Shown in pieces: positions 1-8,668 of a stretch of 38,484 nucleotides of DNA. The DNA is taken from NCBI GenBank assembly GCA_051003795.1, contig JBPCKZ010000040.1, positions 1-38,484 on the forward strand, written 5' to 3'. Position 1 is the stretch's first letter; each line of letters starts with the position of its first letter. The notes under the pieces were generated by a model that was not told the DNA's origin, ran no database searches, and worked only from the letters and a program-made list of their open reading frames with translations. The position numbers and the translations under genes are program-made. This stretch comes from JALYXS01 sp051003795 (lineage in GTDB: Bacteria; Acidobacteriota; Terriglobia; Bryobacterales; Bryobacteraceae).

Positions 1-236
1 TCGGCCGGGGCGTCGGGCTTCATATCCCAGGTGTCGAGCTGCGAAGGGCCGCCAACCAGGAACAGCATGATGCAGTTGACGTCTTTCTTTGAGCTATCGA
101 CAGCGCCTTGCGCCTTGAGCGCGAACATATCCGCAAGGCCGAGGCCAAGACCGGTGAGCGCTCCGGCGTGCAGGAAATCGCGGCGGCGGAGGCCGTCACA
201 AAACTCTACGGGACGATCGGCATCCAAGCGAAACAT
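1..236 (-). CDS. DUF1501 family protein, N-terminal part
   Basis: The minus strand opens with ATG at 236 and stays open to the window edge (78 codons), so only the N-terminus is present. The start reads MFRLDADRPVEFCDGLRRRD, followed by a hydrophobic stretch rich in Gly, Leu and Ala, which resembles a twin-arginine (Tat) signal. Then comes the typical DUF1501 opening with 'CIMLFLVGGPSQLDTWDMKP'. This family resembles sulfatase/alkaline phosphatase-like exported proteins and is often paired with DUF1549/DUF1553 genes in Acidobacteria and Planctomycetes, but the partner would lie outside the window. It follows the M28 peptidase on the same strand with a 57-base gap. Substrate is unknown. Confidence 0.85.
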   Translation of the reverse strand, partial: MFRLDADRPVEFCDGLRRRDFLHAGALTGLGLGLADMFALKAQGAVDSSKKDVNCIMLFLVGGPSQLDTWDMKPDAPA

Positions 237-293
237 GGCAAGGCTGCTCCTTTGACGGGAAGATGCTCCTATTTTAACGCTTTTCGATCAAAA

Positions 294-1991
294 CTATTGC
301 GCGGCCCCGGTATGCGGCGCCGGAGCTTCCGGCTTTTCGCCGCTTGCAGCGGGCGTCGGCAAGGGCAATCGCGGAAGCATCTCCGGCCGGTTCGCGGCGT
401 TGTATACGACCGAGGCGATCACCGCCGCGGCTTGCATCAGGTCCGGGGCGCTCACGTGATCGTAGGTATCCATGCTGGAATGATGCGTCACCGTCGTGTA
501 GTCCATCGGGTCCTGAATGAATTGGAAACCGGGCAGCCCGATGGCGGCGAACGAAAGGTGATCCGTGCCTCCCGTATTGCGGATGCTGACGGTGCTCACG
601 CCCTCATCGCGAAAGGGCGCGAGCCATTTCTCGAATAGAGGACGCATGGCGTCGTTGCCCTGCAGGTAGACTCCGCGAATCTTGCCGCCGCCATTATCGA
701 GGTTGAAGTAACCCGATAATTTCGCGTGCCTGGAAGTAAGCTGCATGGTCTTCGGATCGCCAAAATGCTCTTTCACATACGCTTTCGAGCCGAGTAAACC
801 CTGCTCTTCCCCGCTCCAGAGCGCGATGCGGACGGTGCGGTCCATCTTCAACCCGGAAGCCTTGAGGATGCGCATCACCTCCATCATCACCGCGCTCCCG
901 GCGGCGTTGTCGGTGGCGCCGGTGCCGGTGTGCCAGGAATCGAAGTGGGCGCCGACCATGATCAATTCATCGGCCTTGGCGCCGCCGGGGATCTCGCCAA
1001 TCACGTTATAGGCATCCACATCGCCATCCGATGCGCGCGCCTGCAATTGAAACCGGACGCGCACGGGAATCTTCTTGTCCGCGAGCCGCGCGATGCGGTT
1101 GTACTGCTCTTCGGTAACGATAAACGTGGGCGGCGCGAGCGGGTTCTTGCTGTCGTGTCCGCCCGCCTGTTCGGCGAAGACCATGCCTTCATGCGCGCGT
1201 TGATCTTCGGTCAAAATGCCGAGCGCCCCTTCATCGCGGAAAAATTTCGCGCGCTTGGTTTGCAGAGCCGTGCGCCGGTCGAATAGTTCATCGATAACCG
1301 GTTCGGGCAAGCCCGCGTAGAATGTTCGCAACTCGTCGGGATCGTCCGGAAATTTCAAGTCGGTCAATTTTCCGGACGCGGATTTGGCGCATGGCGCGGG
1401 AGCTTTCGCCAGATCGGCCAGTTCGGCGTCGCTGTAACGATGGAGTTGCGGCTTCTCTTCCGTGTGAGTGATTTTCGGGCTGTTCAGCAGAACGATCTTG
1501 CCGCGCAGTTTGCCGGTCCATTGCTTCCGGTACGCCTCGAAATTTTCTTCGGACTTTTTCGGATCGAAGGTGCGGGCCGGCGTTGGAGTCACGACGACTT
1601 CGCCGGTAACGGGGCCTTTTGTGCTTTCCGACCACGCGAGCGGCGCGGCATTCATTAGCGAGTAGCGCGGCTCAATCAGCTCGACTGCGTATTGTTGAAG
1701 GCTCCAGCTACGTCCGAACGGCCCCCATTTTTCCAGATGGACGTTGCTCAACCCGAATTCGTTCAGGCGCGTCACGGCCCAGTCCGCGGCTTGTTTGAAG
1801 TCGGGGGAACCGGTGAGGCGCGGTCCGTAGAGATCCGTCAGATTGGCGAGGTGGTCCATGACCTTTGAGCGGTCGAAGGCCTCCTGTTTGATCGCGGCGA
1901 TCGTCGAGAGATTGACGGAATCTTGAGCGGGGAGGGAACCGAATGGAAGAAGAGCGAGAATAGCGACGAGGAGGTGGCGCGGTTGGAACAT
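294..1991 (-). CDS. Secreted M28 family zinc aminopeptidase
   Basis: 565 residues with a clear signal peptide at the N-terminus (about residues 1-22, ending LPAQ). The C-terminal half is the M28 peptidase domain. The two-zinc ligand set is visible as H349 and D351 in 'GAHFDSW', D361 in 'ATDNAAGS', E395-E396 in 'WSGEEQG', D432 in 'FNLDNGGG' and H503/H504 in 'TVTHHSSMDTYDHV'. Residues 240-340 fit the PA-like insert found in many M28 proteins. The likely role is removal of N-terminal amino acids from peptides in the periplasm or outside the cell. The ATG at 1991 has AAGGA about eight bases upstream. The C-terminal tail after residue 540 is Pro/Ala-rich and probably disordered. Confidence 0.93.
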   Translation of the reverse strand: MFQPRHLLVAILALLPFGSLPAQDSVNLSTIAAIKQEAFDRSKVMDHLANLTDLYGPRLTGSPDFKQAADWAVTRLNEFGLSNVHLEKWGPFGRSWSLQQYAVELIEPRYSLMNAAPLAWSESTKGPVTGEVVVTPTPARTFDPKKSEENFEAYRKQWTGKLRGKIVLLNSPKITHTEEKPQLHRYSDAELADLAKAPAPCAKSASGKLTDLKFPDDPDELRTFYAGLPEPVIDELFDRRTALQTKRAKFFRDEGALGILTEDQRAHEGMVFAEQAGGHDSKNPLAPPTFIVTEEQYNRIARLADKKIPVRVRFQLQARASDGDVDAYNVIGEIPGGAKADELIMVGAHFDSWHTGTGATDNAAGSAVMMEVMRILKASGLKMDRTVRIALWSGEEQGLLGSKAYVKEHFGDPKTMQLTSRHAKLSGYFNLDNGGGKIRGVYLQGNDAMRPLFEKWLAPFRDEGVSTVSIRNTGGTDHLSFAAIGLPGFQFIQDPMDYTTVTHHSSMDTYDHVSAPDLMQAAAVIASVVYNAANRPEMLPRLPLPTPAASGEKPEAPAPHTGAAQ

Positions 1992-2155
1992 GGACGGAAT
2001 TCCTTTGAAAACGAGTCAATTCAAAGCGCAGAACCTCCTTGAGAGTGGCGGCCTGACGCGATCTCCACTCTATCACCGTCCACGTTCATCCAGCGCGGCA
2101 ACTCCGCCTTTCCACTCCCCGAGCCCGGTCTGCGGAGGCTCTCGCTGGAAGGAAC

Positions 2156-2398
2156 TTATTCCAGATCGGGCAGTTCCTCCCGCAGTATTAGCAGACGAAT
2201 GGATCGAGCTTGTCCCGGCACGCGCTCGATGAAGCCGTTGGCGTGCAGTGTTAGCACCATCTGGTGAACGGACGGTGGCGAAACCTTAAAGTAGATCTCC
2301 ATGTCCATCTCGGCGGGAGCTACGCGGTGGATCTTTGTGTAGTGGAAGATGAAAGCTAGATACTGCCCTTGTTTTGCGGTATACAGCTTTTTCGCCAC
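2156..2398 (-). CDS. Small stand-alone LexA-type winged-helix protein
   Basis: 80 residues from a GTG at 2398. The pattern 'YTAKQGQYLAFIFHYTKIH' then 'PPSVHQMVLTLHANGFI' matches the N-terminal DNA-binding winged helix of LexA, with no protease domain after it. There is no ATG before the helix-turn-helix, so GTG is the best start; no clear ribosome binding site is seen. Reading further upstream runs through the ssb gene in another frame and loses protein character. It lies 49 bases downstream of ssb on the same strand. It may be a small repressor; the target is unknown. Confidence 0.7.
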   Translation of the reverse strand: MAKKLYTAKQGQYLAFIFHYTKIHRVAPAEMDMEIYFKVSPPSVHQMVLTLHANGFIERVPGQARSIRLLILREELPDLE

Positions 2399-2447
2399 TG
2401 CTGAAATTGTATGCGGCCGCGTCCAAAAACCGTCGTCGGGCCGCGAG

Positions 2448-2936
2448 TCAGAACGGAACGTCGTCGTCCGTGATCCCTTGACCCATCGGATCGTCCTGCG
2501 ATGGAGCCTGCTGGGCCGGAGGCCGTTGCGCGGTCCTCGGCATGGACACGGGCTGCTGCGAATATTCGCCGCCGCCGCCGGAGTAGTCGCCGCCCTCGCC
2601 CCCGCGGCCGCCCAGCAGGATGACTTCGTTCGCCACAACCTCGGTGTAGTACATTTTCTTCCCGTCTTTATCGTCATAGCTGCGAGAAGAAAGGCGGCCT
2701 TCGACGTACACCTGCTTGCCCTTCGTCAGGTATTGCGCGACATTTTCGGCCTTGAACGCGGCCACGTTGGTCCAGTCCGTCTCGTCTTTCCACTCGCCGG
2801 TCTGCGTATCTTTCTTTCGCCAATTCGTGGCGATCGAAAACTTAGTCACGGACGTTCCGCCGGGAGTAAATTTCGTTTCAGCGTCCTTGCCCAGATGCCC
2901 AATCAGAATCACTTTGTTTACGCTTCGGCCTGCCAT
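2448..2936 (-). CDS. ssb: Single-stranded DNA-binding protein
   Basis: 162 residues. Residues 1-110 form the OB-fold ('SVNKVILIGHLGKDAE', 'WTNVAAF', 'KGKQVYVEGRL'). A Gly/Gln/Pro-rich linker follows, then the acidic tip DDDVPF, which in SSB binds partner proteins of replication and repair. I chose the ATG at 2936 over an in-frame codon six residues upstream because GGGG lies just before it and MAGRSVNKV is the usual family start. It sits 27 bases after the TPR gene and before the small LexA-like gene. Confidence 0.95.
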   Translation of the reverse strand: MAGRSVNKVILIGHLGKDAETKFTPGGTSVTKFSIATNWRKKDTQTGEWKDETDWTNVAAFKAENVAQYLTKGKQVYVEGRLSSRSYDDKDGKKMYYTEVVANEVILLGGRGGEGGDYSGGGGEYSQQPVSMPRTAQRPPAQQAPSQDDPMGQGITDDDVPF

Positions 2937-2963
2937 ATCCCCGAACTGTATCACACGAAGCGG

Positions 2964-4625
2964 CTATTTTTGGCAGTTCGCCATAATGCTCAACGCGGTG
3001 GACAGCATCTTCTTTTCGGCGTCCCTGGTCTTCAACGCCTCTTTGAGCGCGGCGCACGCTTCGGCCGTGCGTCCGGCGTCGGGCTCCTGCGAAAGAATCG
3101 ATTCGGCGAGCCAATATTGCGCTTCATGGTCGGCCGGGTCAGCCTTCAACAGGGCGCGGTATTCCTTTTCCGCCGTATCGAATTTTTTCTCTTCGATATA
3201 GATTCCCGCCAGGTTGAATCGCGCTTTGATCGCCTGCGGGTTCCACTCGATGGCTTTGCGATAAGCGGCGGCTGCGAGATCCGGTTCGGCATGCTCTTCG
3301 GCGGCCAGGGCCTGTTTGACGTACGCGTCGGATATGCGCTTGCGCGCCTCGGCCGAATTCGGACCGCCGTAGCGCTTGTGCATCGCTGGATCGAGTGCCA
3401 TCAAATCGGCGAGCGTCGACGCCTTCTGAACGCGGCAATCGAACTCCAGGCCTTCCAATTCGCTCTTCGCGAAAACGGCGCTCGCCCCGGCGGATGCGGC
3501 TTGCATCCGGTCCACCGGCATCTTGCAGCCGCTCGCGCGAGCTTGCGCGAGGGCATGCCACGCGGTAACGTCGGCTTGCGGAATCCGGCCGGTTGGCTGG
3601 TTATCCGCGTACGCAAGTTCCTCCGACGCCGCCGCGATATTGCCTCGGCCCAACAGCAGCATGCCGCGATAAAAATGCGCTTCGCCCTGCGATCGTTTCG
3701 GGTTGCTCCCCGCGTTCGCCGCCATCTCGTAATCGGAAAGAGCTTCGGCGCGATGCCCCATATTTTCCCGCGCCCGGGCGCGTAGGAAGATGGGGTACGG
3801 ATCGGCCGGATTATCCTGGATGGCCGCGGTGAGCGAGGGAATCGACTCCGCGTATTTACCGGCCATGAACTGCGCGGACCCGAGCCGCGCATGGAGTTCG
3901 CCGCGATCCGGTTCCGGCTTGAGCAGATCGTCCGCGGATTTTCCGGACTTCCCGGCGGACCAGGCGTTCGCGGCTTTCTCGAACGCGGCTGCCGCTTCGG
4001 GCCACTGCTTCCCATCGAAAGCCGCGATTCCAGCCAGCCACGCATTCCATGGCGAGGCGGGACTGCGTTCGAAGAGCTTCCTCGATTCCGCGAGTTGGTC
4101 CGCGCGCAAGGCTTCCCAACCCAGCCAGAGCCGCCCCGCCGACAACGCCGATTCACAAGCCGTCTTGACCACGTAGCCGGATTTGGCGCAATTCGTTTCC
4201 GCCACCGCGTCCCCGAGATCCCCGGCGGCGTCTTTCGGAATGGTCTCGTCCGATAAACGCGCAATGGCGAAAAGTGTTTCGATGGTGGGGGCGGGATCGT
4301 CCTGCCCGCTCTCGCTCGCCGCCGCCAGTTCTTTTTCGGCGTGTTCGAAATCCGCGTGATTGCGCGAGAGAAGGGCGCCCATCAGCAAGCAATATCCGTT
4401 GCGGAAATGCAGTCCGGCGCGCTCCGGTTTTTTCGCTTTCTTGAGGTCCTCTTCCTGCGCGTCGCCGCAGGCTTGAATGTCCTCTTTCGAGAGAGCGGAG
4501 GCCGCTTCCACCTTCTCGAACGTTTCCTTCGACTTGGATGGCCGCGGCGGATCCTTAGCCAAAGCAAGAGCCAAAGCAAGCGGCAGAAAAACGAGCAGGG
4601 AGGCGGAATACGACCGCCTCCTCAT
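2964..4625 (-). CDS. Secreted tetratricopeptide repeat protein
   Basis: 553 residues from the ATG at 4625, with an N-terminal signal peptide (MRRRSYSASLLVFLPLALA...). Several TPR-like helical pairs are visible, for example around 'GELHARLGSAQFMAGKYAES' and 'IKARFNLAGIYIEEKKFDTAEKEYRALLKADP'. The rest is Ala-rich helix with scattered cysteines (CGD, NCAK, CKM, NCQK). The start lies four bases after the stop of the helix-hairpin-helix gene (TAA ctgg ATG), so the two are probably translated together; an in-frame TTG 21 bases upstream is less likely. TPR proteins are scaffolds; the partner is not known. Confidence 0.85.
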   Translation of the reverse strand: MRRRSYSASLLVFLPLALALALAKDPPRPSKSKETFEKVEAASALSKEDIQACGDAQEEDLKKAKKPERAGLHFRNGYCLLMGALLSRNHADFEHAEKELAAASESGQDDPAPTIETLFAIARLSDETIPKDAAGDLGDAVAETNCAKSGYVVKTACESALSAGRLWLGWEALRADQLAESRKLFERSPASPWNAWLAGIAAFDGKQWPEAAAAFEKAANAWSAGKSGKSADDLLKPEPDRGELHARLGSAQFMAGKYAESIPSLTAAIQDNPADPYPIFLRARARENMGHRAEALSDYEMAANAGSNPKRSQGEAHFYRGMLLLGRGNIAAASEELAYADNQPTGRIPQADVTAWHALAQARASGCKMPVDRMQAASAGASAVFAKSELEGLEFDCRVQKASTLADLMALDPAMHKRYGGPNSAEARKRISDAYVKQALAAEEHAEPDLAAAAYRKAIEWNPQAIKARFNLAGIYIEEKKFDTAEKEYRALLKADPADHEAQYWLAESILSQEPDAGRTAEACAALKEALKTRDAEKKMLSTALSIMANCQK

Positions 4626-4629
4626 CCAG

Positions 4630-4941
4630 TTACTTCTGGTTGGCAATGACTTGGTCTTTTATCCCGGCATAGGTCTTCGCCGGAACAATCTTCTTGCTCA
4701 ACAATTGCGCCTTGGTCTTGTAGGGCCGGCCGGCGATAATCTTCGCCGCGTAAGCGTCGCCGACCCCGGGAAGCGCCTTCAACTGCGCTTCGGAAGCGCT
4801 ATTCAGATCGACTAAATCGCCCTTGGGAGCCATCTTATCCGCCATGCCGGCGGACTTCTTGGCGGGAGCGGCGGCCGTCTGAGCGGGCACCGCGGCGGTC
4901 AGAAACAGAGCTGTTACGAGTAGCGCGAAGAATCTTTTCAT
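4630..4941 (-). CDS. Secreted helix-hairpin-helix (ComEA-like) protein
   Basis: 103 residues: a signal peptide (MKRFFALLVTALFLTAAVPAQ), an Ala/Lys-rich linker, then a helix-hairpin-helix unit at about residues 43-100 ('VDLNSASEAQLKALPGVGDA' and 'AAKIIAGRPYKTKAQLLSKK'). This is the ComEA-type DNA-binding fold, and 'LPGVG' is the hairpin. Such small exported proteins bind double-stranded DNA in some competent bacteria, but many have no tested role. It is 14 bases downstream of the Gfo/Idh gene and four bases upstream of the TPR gene. No membrane anchor beyond the signal peptide is seen. Confidence 0.85.
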   Translation of the reverse strand: MKRFFALLVTALFLTAAVPAQTAAAPAKKSAGMADKMAPKGDLVDLNSASEAQLKALPGVGDAYAAKIIAGRPYKTKAQLLSKKIVPAKTYAGIKDQVIANQK

Positions 4942-4955
4942 ATCGATATCCTACT

Positions 4956-6170
4956 CTAAGCCCAACCCTGAGCGATGCGCACTTCCCGGCCCCCGTTCAG
5001 GATGGATTCCCGTCCGGCCTCAAGCACCTTTTCGTTGTAACCGCTGTTCGCCGGCGTCGCCATAATACCCAGCGCATCGATCTCGCGAATCAGCTTCCGG
5101 CGCTCCGCAAGCGGAGCGTCGCCGGCCCGGATGCAGTTCGAAATAATGTGCTCGACCGAGCGGTATCCATAGCCCACCGGCGTGAGCCCGGGGCCGCCGA
5201 GATCCACATACTGGAAATAATCGGGGCTCGGCTCCGCGAAGATCGTCGCGCCATCGCCGTCCGGTTTGCGGGCATAGGAATATTGCAATCCGCGGTATTG
5301 ATCGGAGTGAGACAGCAGTGCCCCGTTGCCGCCGCCCTTGCAGTACATCGTCAGACCCTGGGTGTTCGTTCCCGGCGCGGCGTCGGGAAACCCCAGCGCG
5401 TTCTGAACGTTCAAGCAGGCGCCGTTGTTCCAGATCACGCGCGCATCCGTCCACAGGTAACCTTCGTTGCCGTTCGGATACTTATCGAGAATGCCGTAAA
5501 CGCTTACGGACACCGGCAGCAGCCCGGTGATGAAGTGAACCAGATCGACGTAGTGGCAGCCGATGTAGGCGAAGGCGTCGGAGTTTTCCGTGGTGCACCA
5601 GTTCTGAAAATTGGAGTGCCGGTAGTACCATTTCTCCAGCAGACACGCCGTGCCAAGCCGGAAATCGCCAAACCATCCTTCGCGATATTTGCCGCGCGCC
5701 ATCAGGCTGCGGTCGTCGAACCGCTTGTGGTATTCGATTCCGACAACCAGTCCGCGCGCGAACGCTTCTTTTTCGATCTCGACGGCTTGGTCGTATTTCA
5801 GGACGAGCGGCTTAACCGCGCAGACGTGCTGATCGTTCGCAAGCGCCGCGCGGATCACGTCGTAGTGAAGCTGATCGGGAACGGCCACAATCACGATATT
5901 GCGCGGCGGCATGCGGGCGATCGCCTCGCGGAATAGCTCGGGAAGAGATTCTTCCGGATTGCTGGAATTTGGAAAAGCCTCGAAGCTCTGCCCGGGAAAG
6001 GCTTTGTGCAGGATTTCCGCCTTCGCGAGCGCCGCGACGGTTTTGCCGCGCGAAGCGCACACGCGGATCTGGCTCACGCGCCCCTGGCGCTGCATGTGAT
6101 ACACGGACGGCAGAAGTTGATCGAGCGTGATCATGCCGCCACCGATAATGGTGACTTCGGTCTTCTTCAA
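4956..6170 (-). CDS. Gfo/Idh/MocA family oxidoreductase
   Basis: 404 residues from a TTG at 6170, or 415 from an ATG at 6203. The N-terminal Rossmann fold shows the dinucleotide motif 'VTIIGGGMITLDQ' followed by 'IVIVAVPDQLHYDVIRAAL' and the 'AVKPLVLKYDQAVEI' strand (the EKP-like motif is VKP here). The middle has 'GIEYHKRFDDRSL' and 'DLVHFITGLLPVSV', typical of the C-terminal substrate domain. The protein probably oxidises or reduces a sugar-like compound with NAD(P). I prefer the TTG start because it makes a TTGA overlap with the small upstream ORF and matches the length before the first strand. It is co-oriented with the class III aminotransferase upstream, so the two may act on one substrate (inference). 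Confidence 0.85.
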   Translation of the reverse strand: MKKTEVTIIGGGMITLDQLLPSVYHMQRQGRVSQIRVCASRGKTVAALAKAEILHKAFPGQSFEAFPNSSNPEESLPELFREAIARMPPRNIVIVAVPDQLHYDVIRAALANDQHVCAVKPLVLKYDQAVEIEKEAFARGLVVGIEYHKRFDDRSLMARGKYREGWFGDFRLGTACLLEKWYYRHSNFQNWCTTENSDAFAYIGCHYVDLVHFITGLLPVSVSVYGILDKYPNGNEGYLWTDARVIWNNGACLNVQNALGFPDAAPGTNTQGLTMYCKGGGNGALLSHSDQYRGLQYSYARKPDGDGATIFAEPSPDYFQYVDLGGPGLTPVGYGYRSVEHIISNCIRAGDAPLAERRKLIREIDALGIMATPANSGYNEKVLEAGRESILNGGREVRIAQGWA

Positions 6171-6265
6171 CCTAGAGCCATGAAAGCATGGAAAGCAATG
6201 CATGTTTCCCAGCCTTCTGGATGGATGCCGTTGAAATAGCCCTCAATGGTTTTTCTTGTCGACAT
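6167..6265 (-). CDS. Possible 32-residue small ORF
   Basis: ATG at 6265 is preceded by AGAGG with a seven-base spacer, a good ribosome binding site. The ORF encodes 32 residues (begins MSTRKTIEGYFNGIHPEGW) and its TGA overlaps the TTG of the Gfo/Idh gene in a TTGA arrangement like other junctions in this window. I do not recognise the peptide. It may be a real small protein, a leader peptide that couples translation of the oxidoreductase, or the remnant of a larger gene. Confidence 0.4.
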   Translation of the reverse strand: MSTRKTIEGYFNGIHPEGWETCIAFHAFMALG

Positions 6266-6297
6266 GAAATTGCCTCTGATTCAACCGCTCCCTAAGT

Positions 6298-7692
6298 TCA
6301 CACCGCGCGGCTCGACGATCGATTTTGGGCGCCGGGAGCTTCGGAAAAAGCCTCTTCGAGCGCCGACAGGCTCTCCATCATCGCCGCTTCCGTGATCACC
6401 AGCGGCGGGCAAATCTTCACCGTGCCTCCGCCGTATCCCACCGGGCTGAACAGCAGCACGCCCTTCTCGATCGAGCGCCGCACCACTTCCCAGGCCAGCT
6501 CTCCATCCGGCTCTTTCGTGCCGGGCAGAACGCACGCGAGTCCCGCCACCAATCCTTTTCCATCCACGCGGCCGATCCGGGGAAATCGCGTCTGCATTTT
6601 CCGCAGCTCCCGATGCATCAGTTCCCCAACGCGCCGCGAATTCTCCACCAGGCCTTCGCCGATCACCAGATCGATCGACGCGAGCGCCGCCGCGCAACAG
6701 ATCGGATTCCCGGTATGCGTCGAAGTCATGCTGCCCGGCGGATGCAGATCCATCACATCGGGTCTTCCGGCCACGGCGGAGAGCGGCAATGAGCTGGAAA
6801 TTCCCTTTCCAAAACACGCGATATCCGGCGTAACGCCGTAATGTTCGAAACCCCACATGGTTCCGCAGCGGCCAAAGCCGGCTTGCACTTCATCCATCGC
6901 GAGCAGCGTCTTGTGACCGCCGCACCATTGCCGCAACGCTTGAATGTATTCGACTGGCGCAAACGCGGCGCTTCCGCCCTGGTAAGTTTCGAGAATTACG
7001 CCGGCGACGTTCCCGGGCTCGACACCCCGCTCCCGAATCGCGCGCTCGAAGCCTTCGAAGGTGTTGTCGCGCGTGCGGTAACTGTCGGGAAACGGGATTT
7101 GAATGAAACCCGGATCGAGGTTGACGATCCATTCTTTCAATGCGGGAATACCGCCGGTTTGTTGCGCTCCAAGCGTGCGCCCGTGAAACGCATTATCGTA
7201 AGAAACGATTACGTGCTTCGAGCGCCCGCCCGCTTTCAGCCCGTGCGTGCGGCACAATTTCACCGCCGTTTCCACCGTTTCCGATCCCGTGGTAAGCAGG
7301 AACACCTTCTTCAACGGCTCCGGCAGAATCGAAACCAGCTTCTCCACCAGGCGCGCGCGAATCTCGCTCGGAAAACAGTAGTTGGTGAGCAACTTCGATT
7401 GCGCTTGCCGGGTTATCGCATCGACGATCTCTTGACGCCCATGGCCCGCATTGGCGATGAGCACGCCCGACGACCAATCGATCCACCTGTTGCCGTACGG
7501 ATCGAAAACTTGAAAGCCCTCGGCACGATCCCAAACGATCGGCGGCTGCCCGCGCATCGCCACCGGCTCATGGCGGTAAAGCGTCTCGAGAATCGGAAGA
7601 GAGTCGGGAACCGGAATATCCGTGGCGATTCGCCGCAACGCAGTCTCAACGCGGGGCACGCGCTGGGGAACAATGCCGAATTCTTTCGCCAC
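6298..7692 (-). CDS. Class III PLP-dependent aminotransferase
   Basis: 464 residues from a GTG at 7692. Marks of the family are 'GSETVETAVKL' (residues 136-146), 'YDNAFHGRT' (165-173), the PLP-binding Asp in 'LLAMDEVQAGFGR' (D267) and the Schiff-base lysine in 'CFGKGIS' (K296), followed by 'STHTGNPICCAAALA'. It resembles 4-aminobutyrate/ornithine-type omega-aminotransferases; the exact amine donor cannot be told. Only 20 bases separate its start from the divergent cytochrome gene, so the promoters must overlap coding sequence. Downstream on the same strand are a small ORF and the Gfo/Idh oxidoreductase. Confidence 0.9.
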   Translation of the reverse strand: MAKEFGIVPQRVPRVETALRRIATDIPVPDSLPILETLYRHEPVAMRGQPPIVWDRAEGFQVFDPYGNRWIDWSSGVLIANAGHGRQEIVDAITRQAQSKLLTNYCFPSEIRARLVEKLVSILPEPLKKVFLLTTGSETVETAVKLCRTHGLKAGGRSKHVIVSYDNAFHGRTLGAQQTGGIPALKEWIVNLDPGFIQIPFPDSYRTRDNTFEGFERAIRERGVEPGNVAGVILETYQGGSAAFAPVEYIQALRQWCGGHKTLLAMDEVQAGFGRCGTMWGFEHYGVTPDIACFGKGISSSLPLSAVAGRPDVMDLHPPGSMTSTHTGNPICCAAALASIDLVIGEGLVENSRRVGELMHRELRKMQTRFPRIGRVDGKGLVAGLACVLPGTKEPDGELAWEVVRRSIEKGVLLFSPVGYGGGTVKICPPLVITEAAMMESLSALEEAFSEAPGAQNRSSSRAV

Positions 7693-7712
7693 GATCCATC
7701 TATATTAGAACA

Positions 7713-8663
7713 ATGGTGAAAGGGGTTCCGGCGTTTTGGGCATTGGTTTGGGCATGGGTGGCATGCGGATCGCTTCAAGGTCAAGAAACCCCGCCCAAGC
7801 CCGTACTTCCCGAAGGCTACATCGGCAGCACCGTATGCAAAGGCTGCCATCCCGATGTGTGGCTGAAGTTCTTCAAGAATCCGCATTATAAGTCGATTGC
7901 CTCGGGCAAAGAACCGGCGGAGAAGACCGGTTGCGAAGGGTGCCACGGGCCGGGTAAGGCGCATGTGGAGGCGCATGGCGGAAAGGCGACCATTCGCGCA
8001 TTTTCCGTGATGCCGCCCAAAGACGTTCTGAATGCGTGTCTCGCGTGCCACTCGAAAGACATGTCGCGCGCGAATATACGCCGTTCGGCGCACACGGAGG
8101 CGGACGTGGTTTGCACCAACTGCCACTCGATCCACAAATCGCCCGTGCCGAAATTTCTTCTCGCCAACGTGCAGCGCGAGGTCTGCTACCCTTGTCACGG
8201 CACCGTTCGCGCGCAGTTCGATATGCCGTTCAAGCATCGAGTGAACGAGGGCGTGGTGCAGTGCACCGATTGCCACAATCCGCACGGCGCGTTCGCTCCT
8301 ACGTGGCGCATGGGCGCGCGGCCGCGCATGGTGGAGCAGGCGCTCGGAAACGAGGAGCCTTGTCTCAAGTGCCATTCGGACAAGCGCGGCCCGTTCGTGT
8401 TCGAGCACGCGCCGGTGCGCGTGGATGGATGCGAAACGTGCCACAGCCCACACGGATCGATGAACGCGAAACTGCTGCGGAGGCCGGTGGTGTTTACCGT
8501 GTGCTTGGAATGCCACAACGGCGCGGGGACGTTCGGACGCCAGAATACGGGCGTAACGATTCAATCGAGCTCGCACAACATGCTGGACCCCCGGTTTCAG
8601 CGATGCACGACGTGCCATGTGCGGATTCATGGATCGAACAGCGACCGGCTGTTCTTCAGGTGA
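7713..8663 (+). CDS. Decaheme c-type cytochrome, MtrA/DmsE type
   Basis: 316 residues with a signal peptide (residues 1-24) and ten CXXCH haem sites, whose first cysteines are at about residues 42, 74, 109, 134, 158, 184, 217, 240, 264 and 298. Length and haem number match the periplasmic decaheme electron carriers MtrA, PioA and DmsE, which sit inside an outer-membrane barrel and pass electrons across the outer membrane. The next gene starts five bases after the stop and encodes such a barrel. An unusual partner, a PQQ dehydrogenase, follows. Haem count and motif are seen; the conduit role is inferred from the family and context. Confidence 0.93.
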   Translation: MVKGVPAFWALVWAWVACGSLQGQETPPKPVLPEGYIGSTVCKGCHPDVWLKFFKNPHYKSIASGKEPAEKTGCEGCHGPGKAHVEAHGGKATIRAFSVMPPKDVLNACLACHSKDMSRANIRRSAHTEADVVCTNCHSIHKSPVPKFLLANVQREVCYPCHGTVRAQFDMPFKHRVNEGVVQCTDCHNPHGAFAPTWRMGARPRMVEQALGNEEPCLKCHSDKRGPFVFEHAPVRVDGCETCHSPHGSMNAKLLRRPVVFTVCLECHNGAGTFGRQNTGVTIQSSSHNMLDPRFQRCTTCHVRIHGSNSDRLFFR

Positions 8664-8668
8664 TCGAA

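Noticed and set aside
2122..2147. GAGCC/GGCTC hairpin downstream of the LexA-like gene as a terminator
   Set aside because: No T-run follows and the stem is weak.
2349..3785. A 478-codon open frame on the plus strand over ssb and the TPR gene
   Set aside because: It covers two genuine minus-strand genes and shows no family features.
8036..8668. N-terminal extension of the barrel gene
   Set aside because: It overlaps the cytochrome in another frame; the signal peptide begins at 8669.
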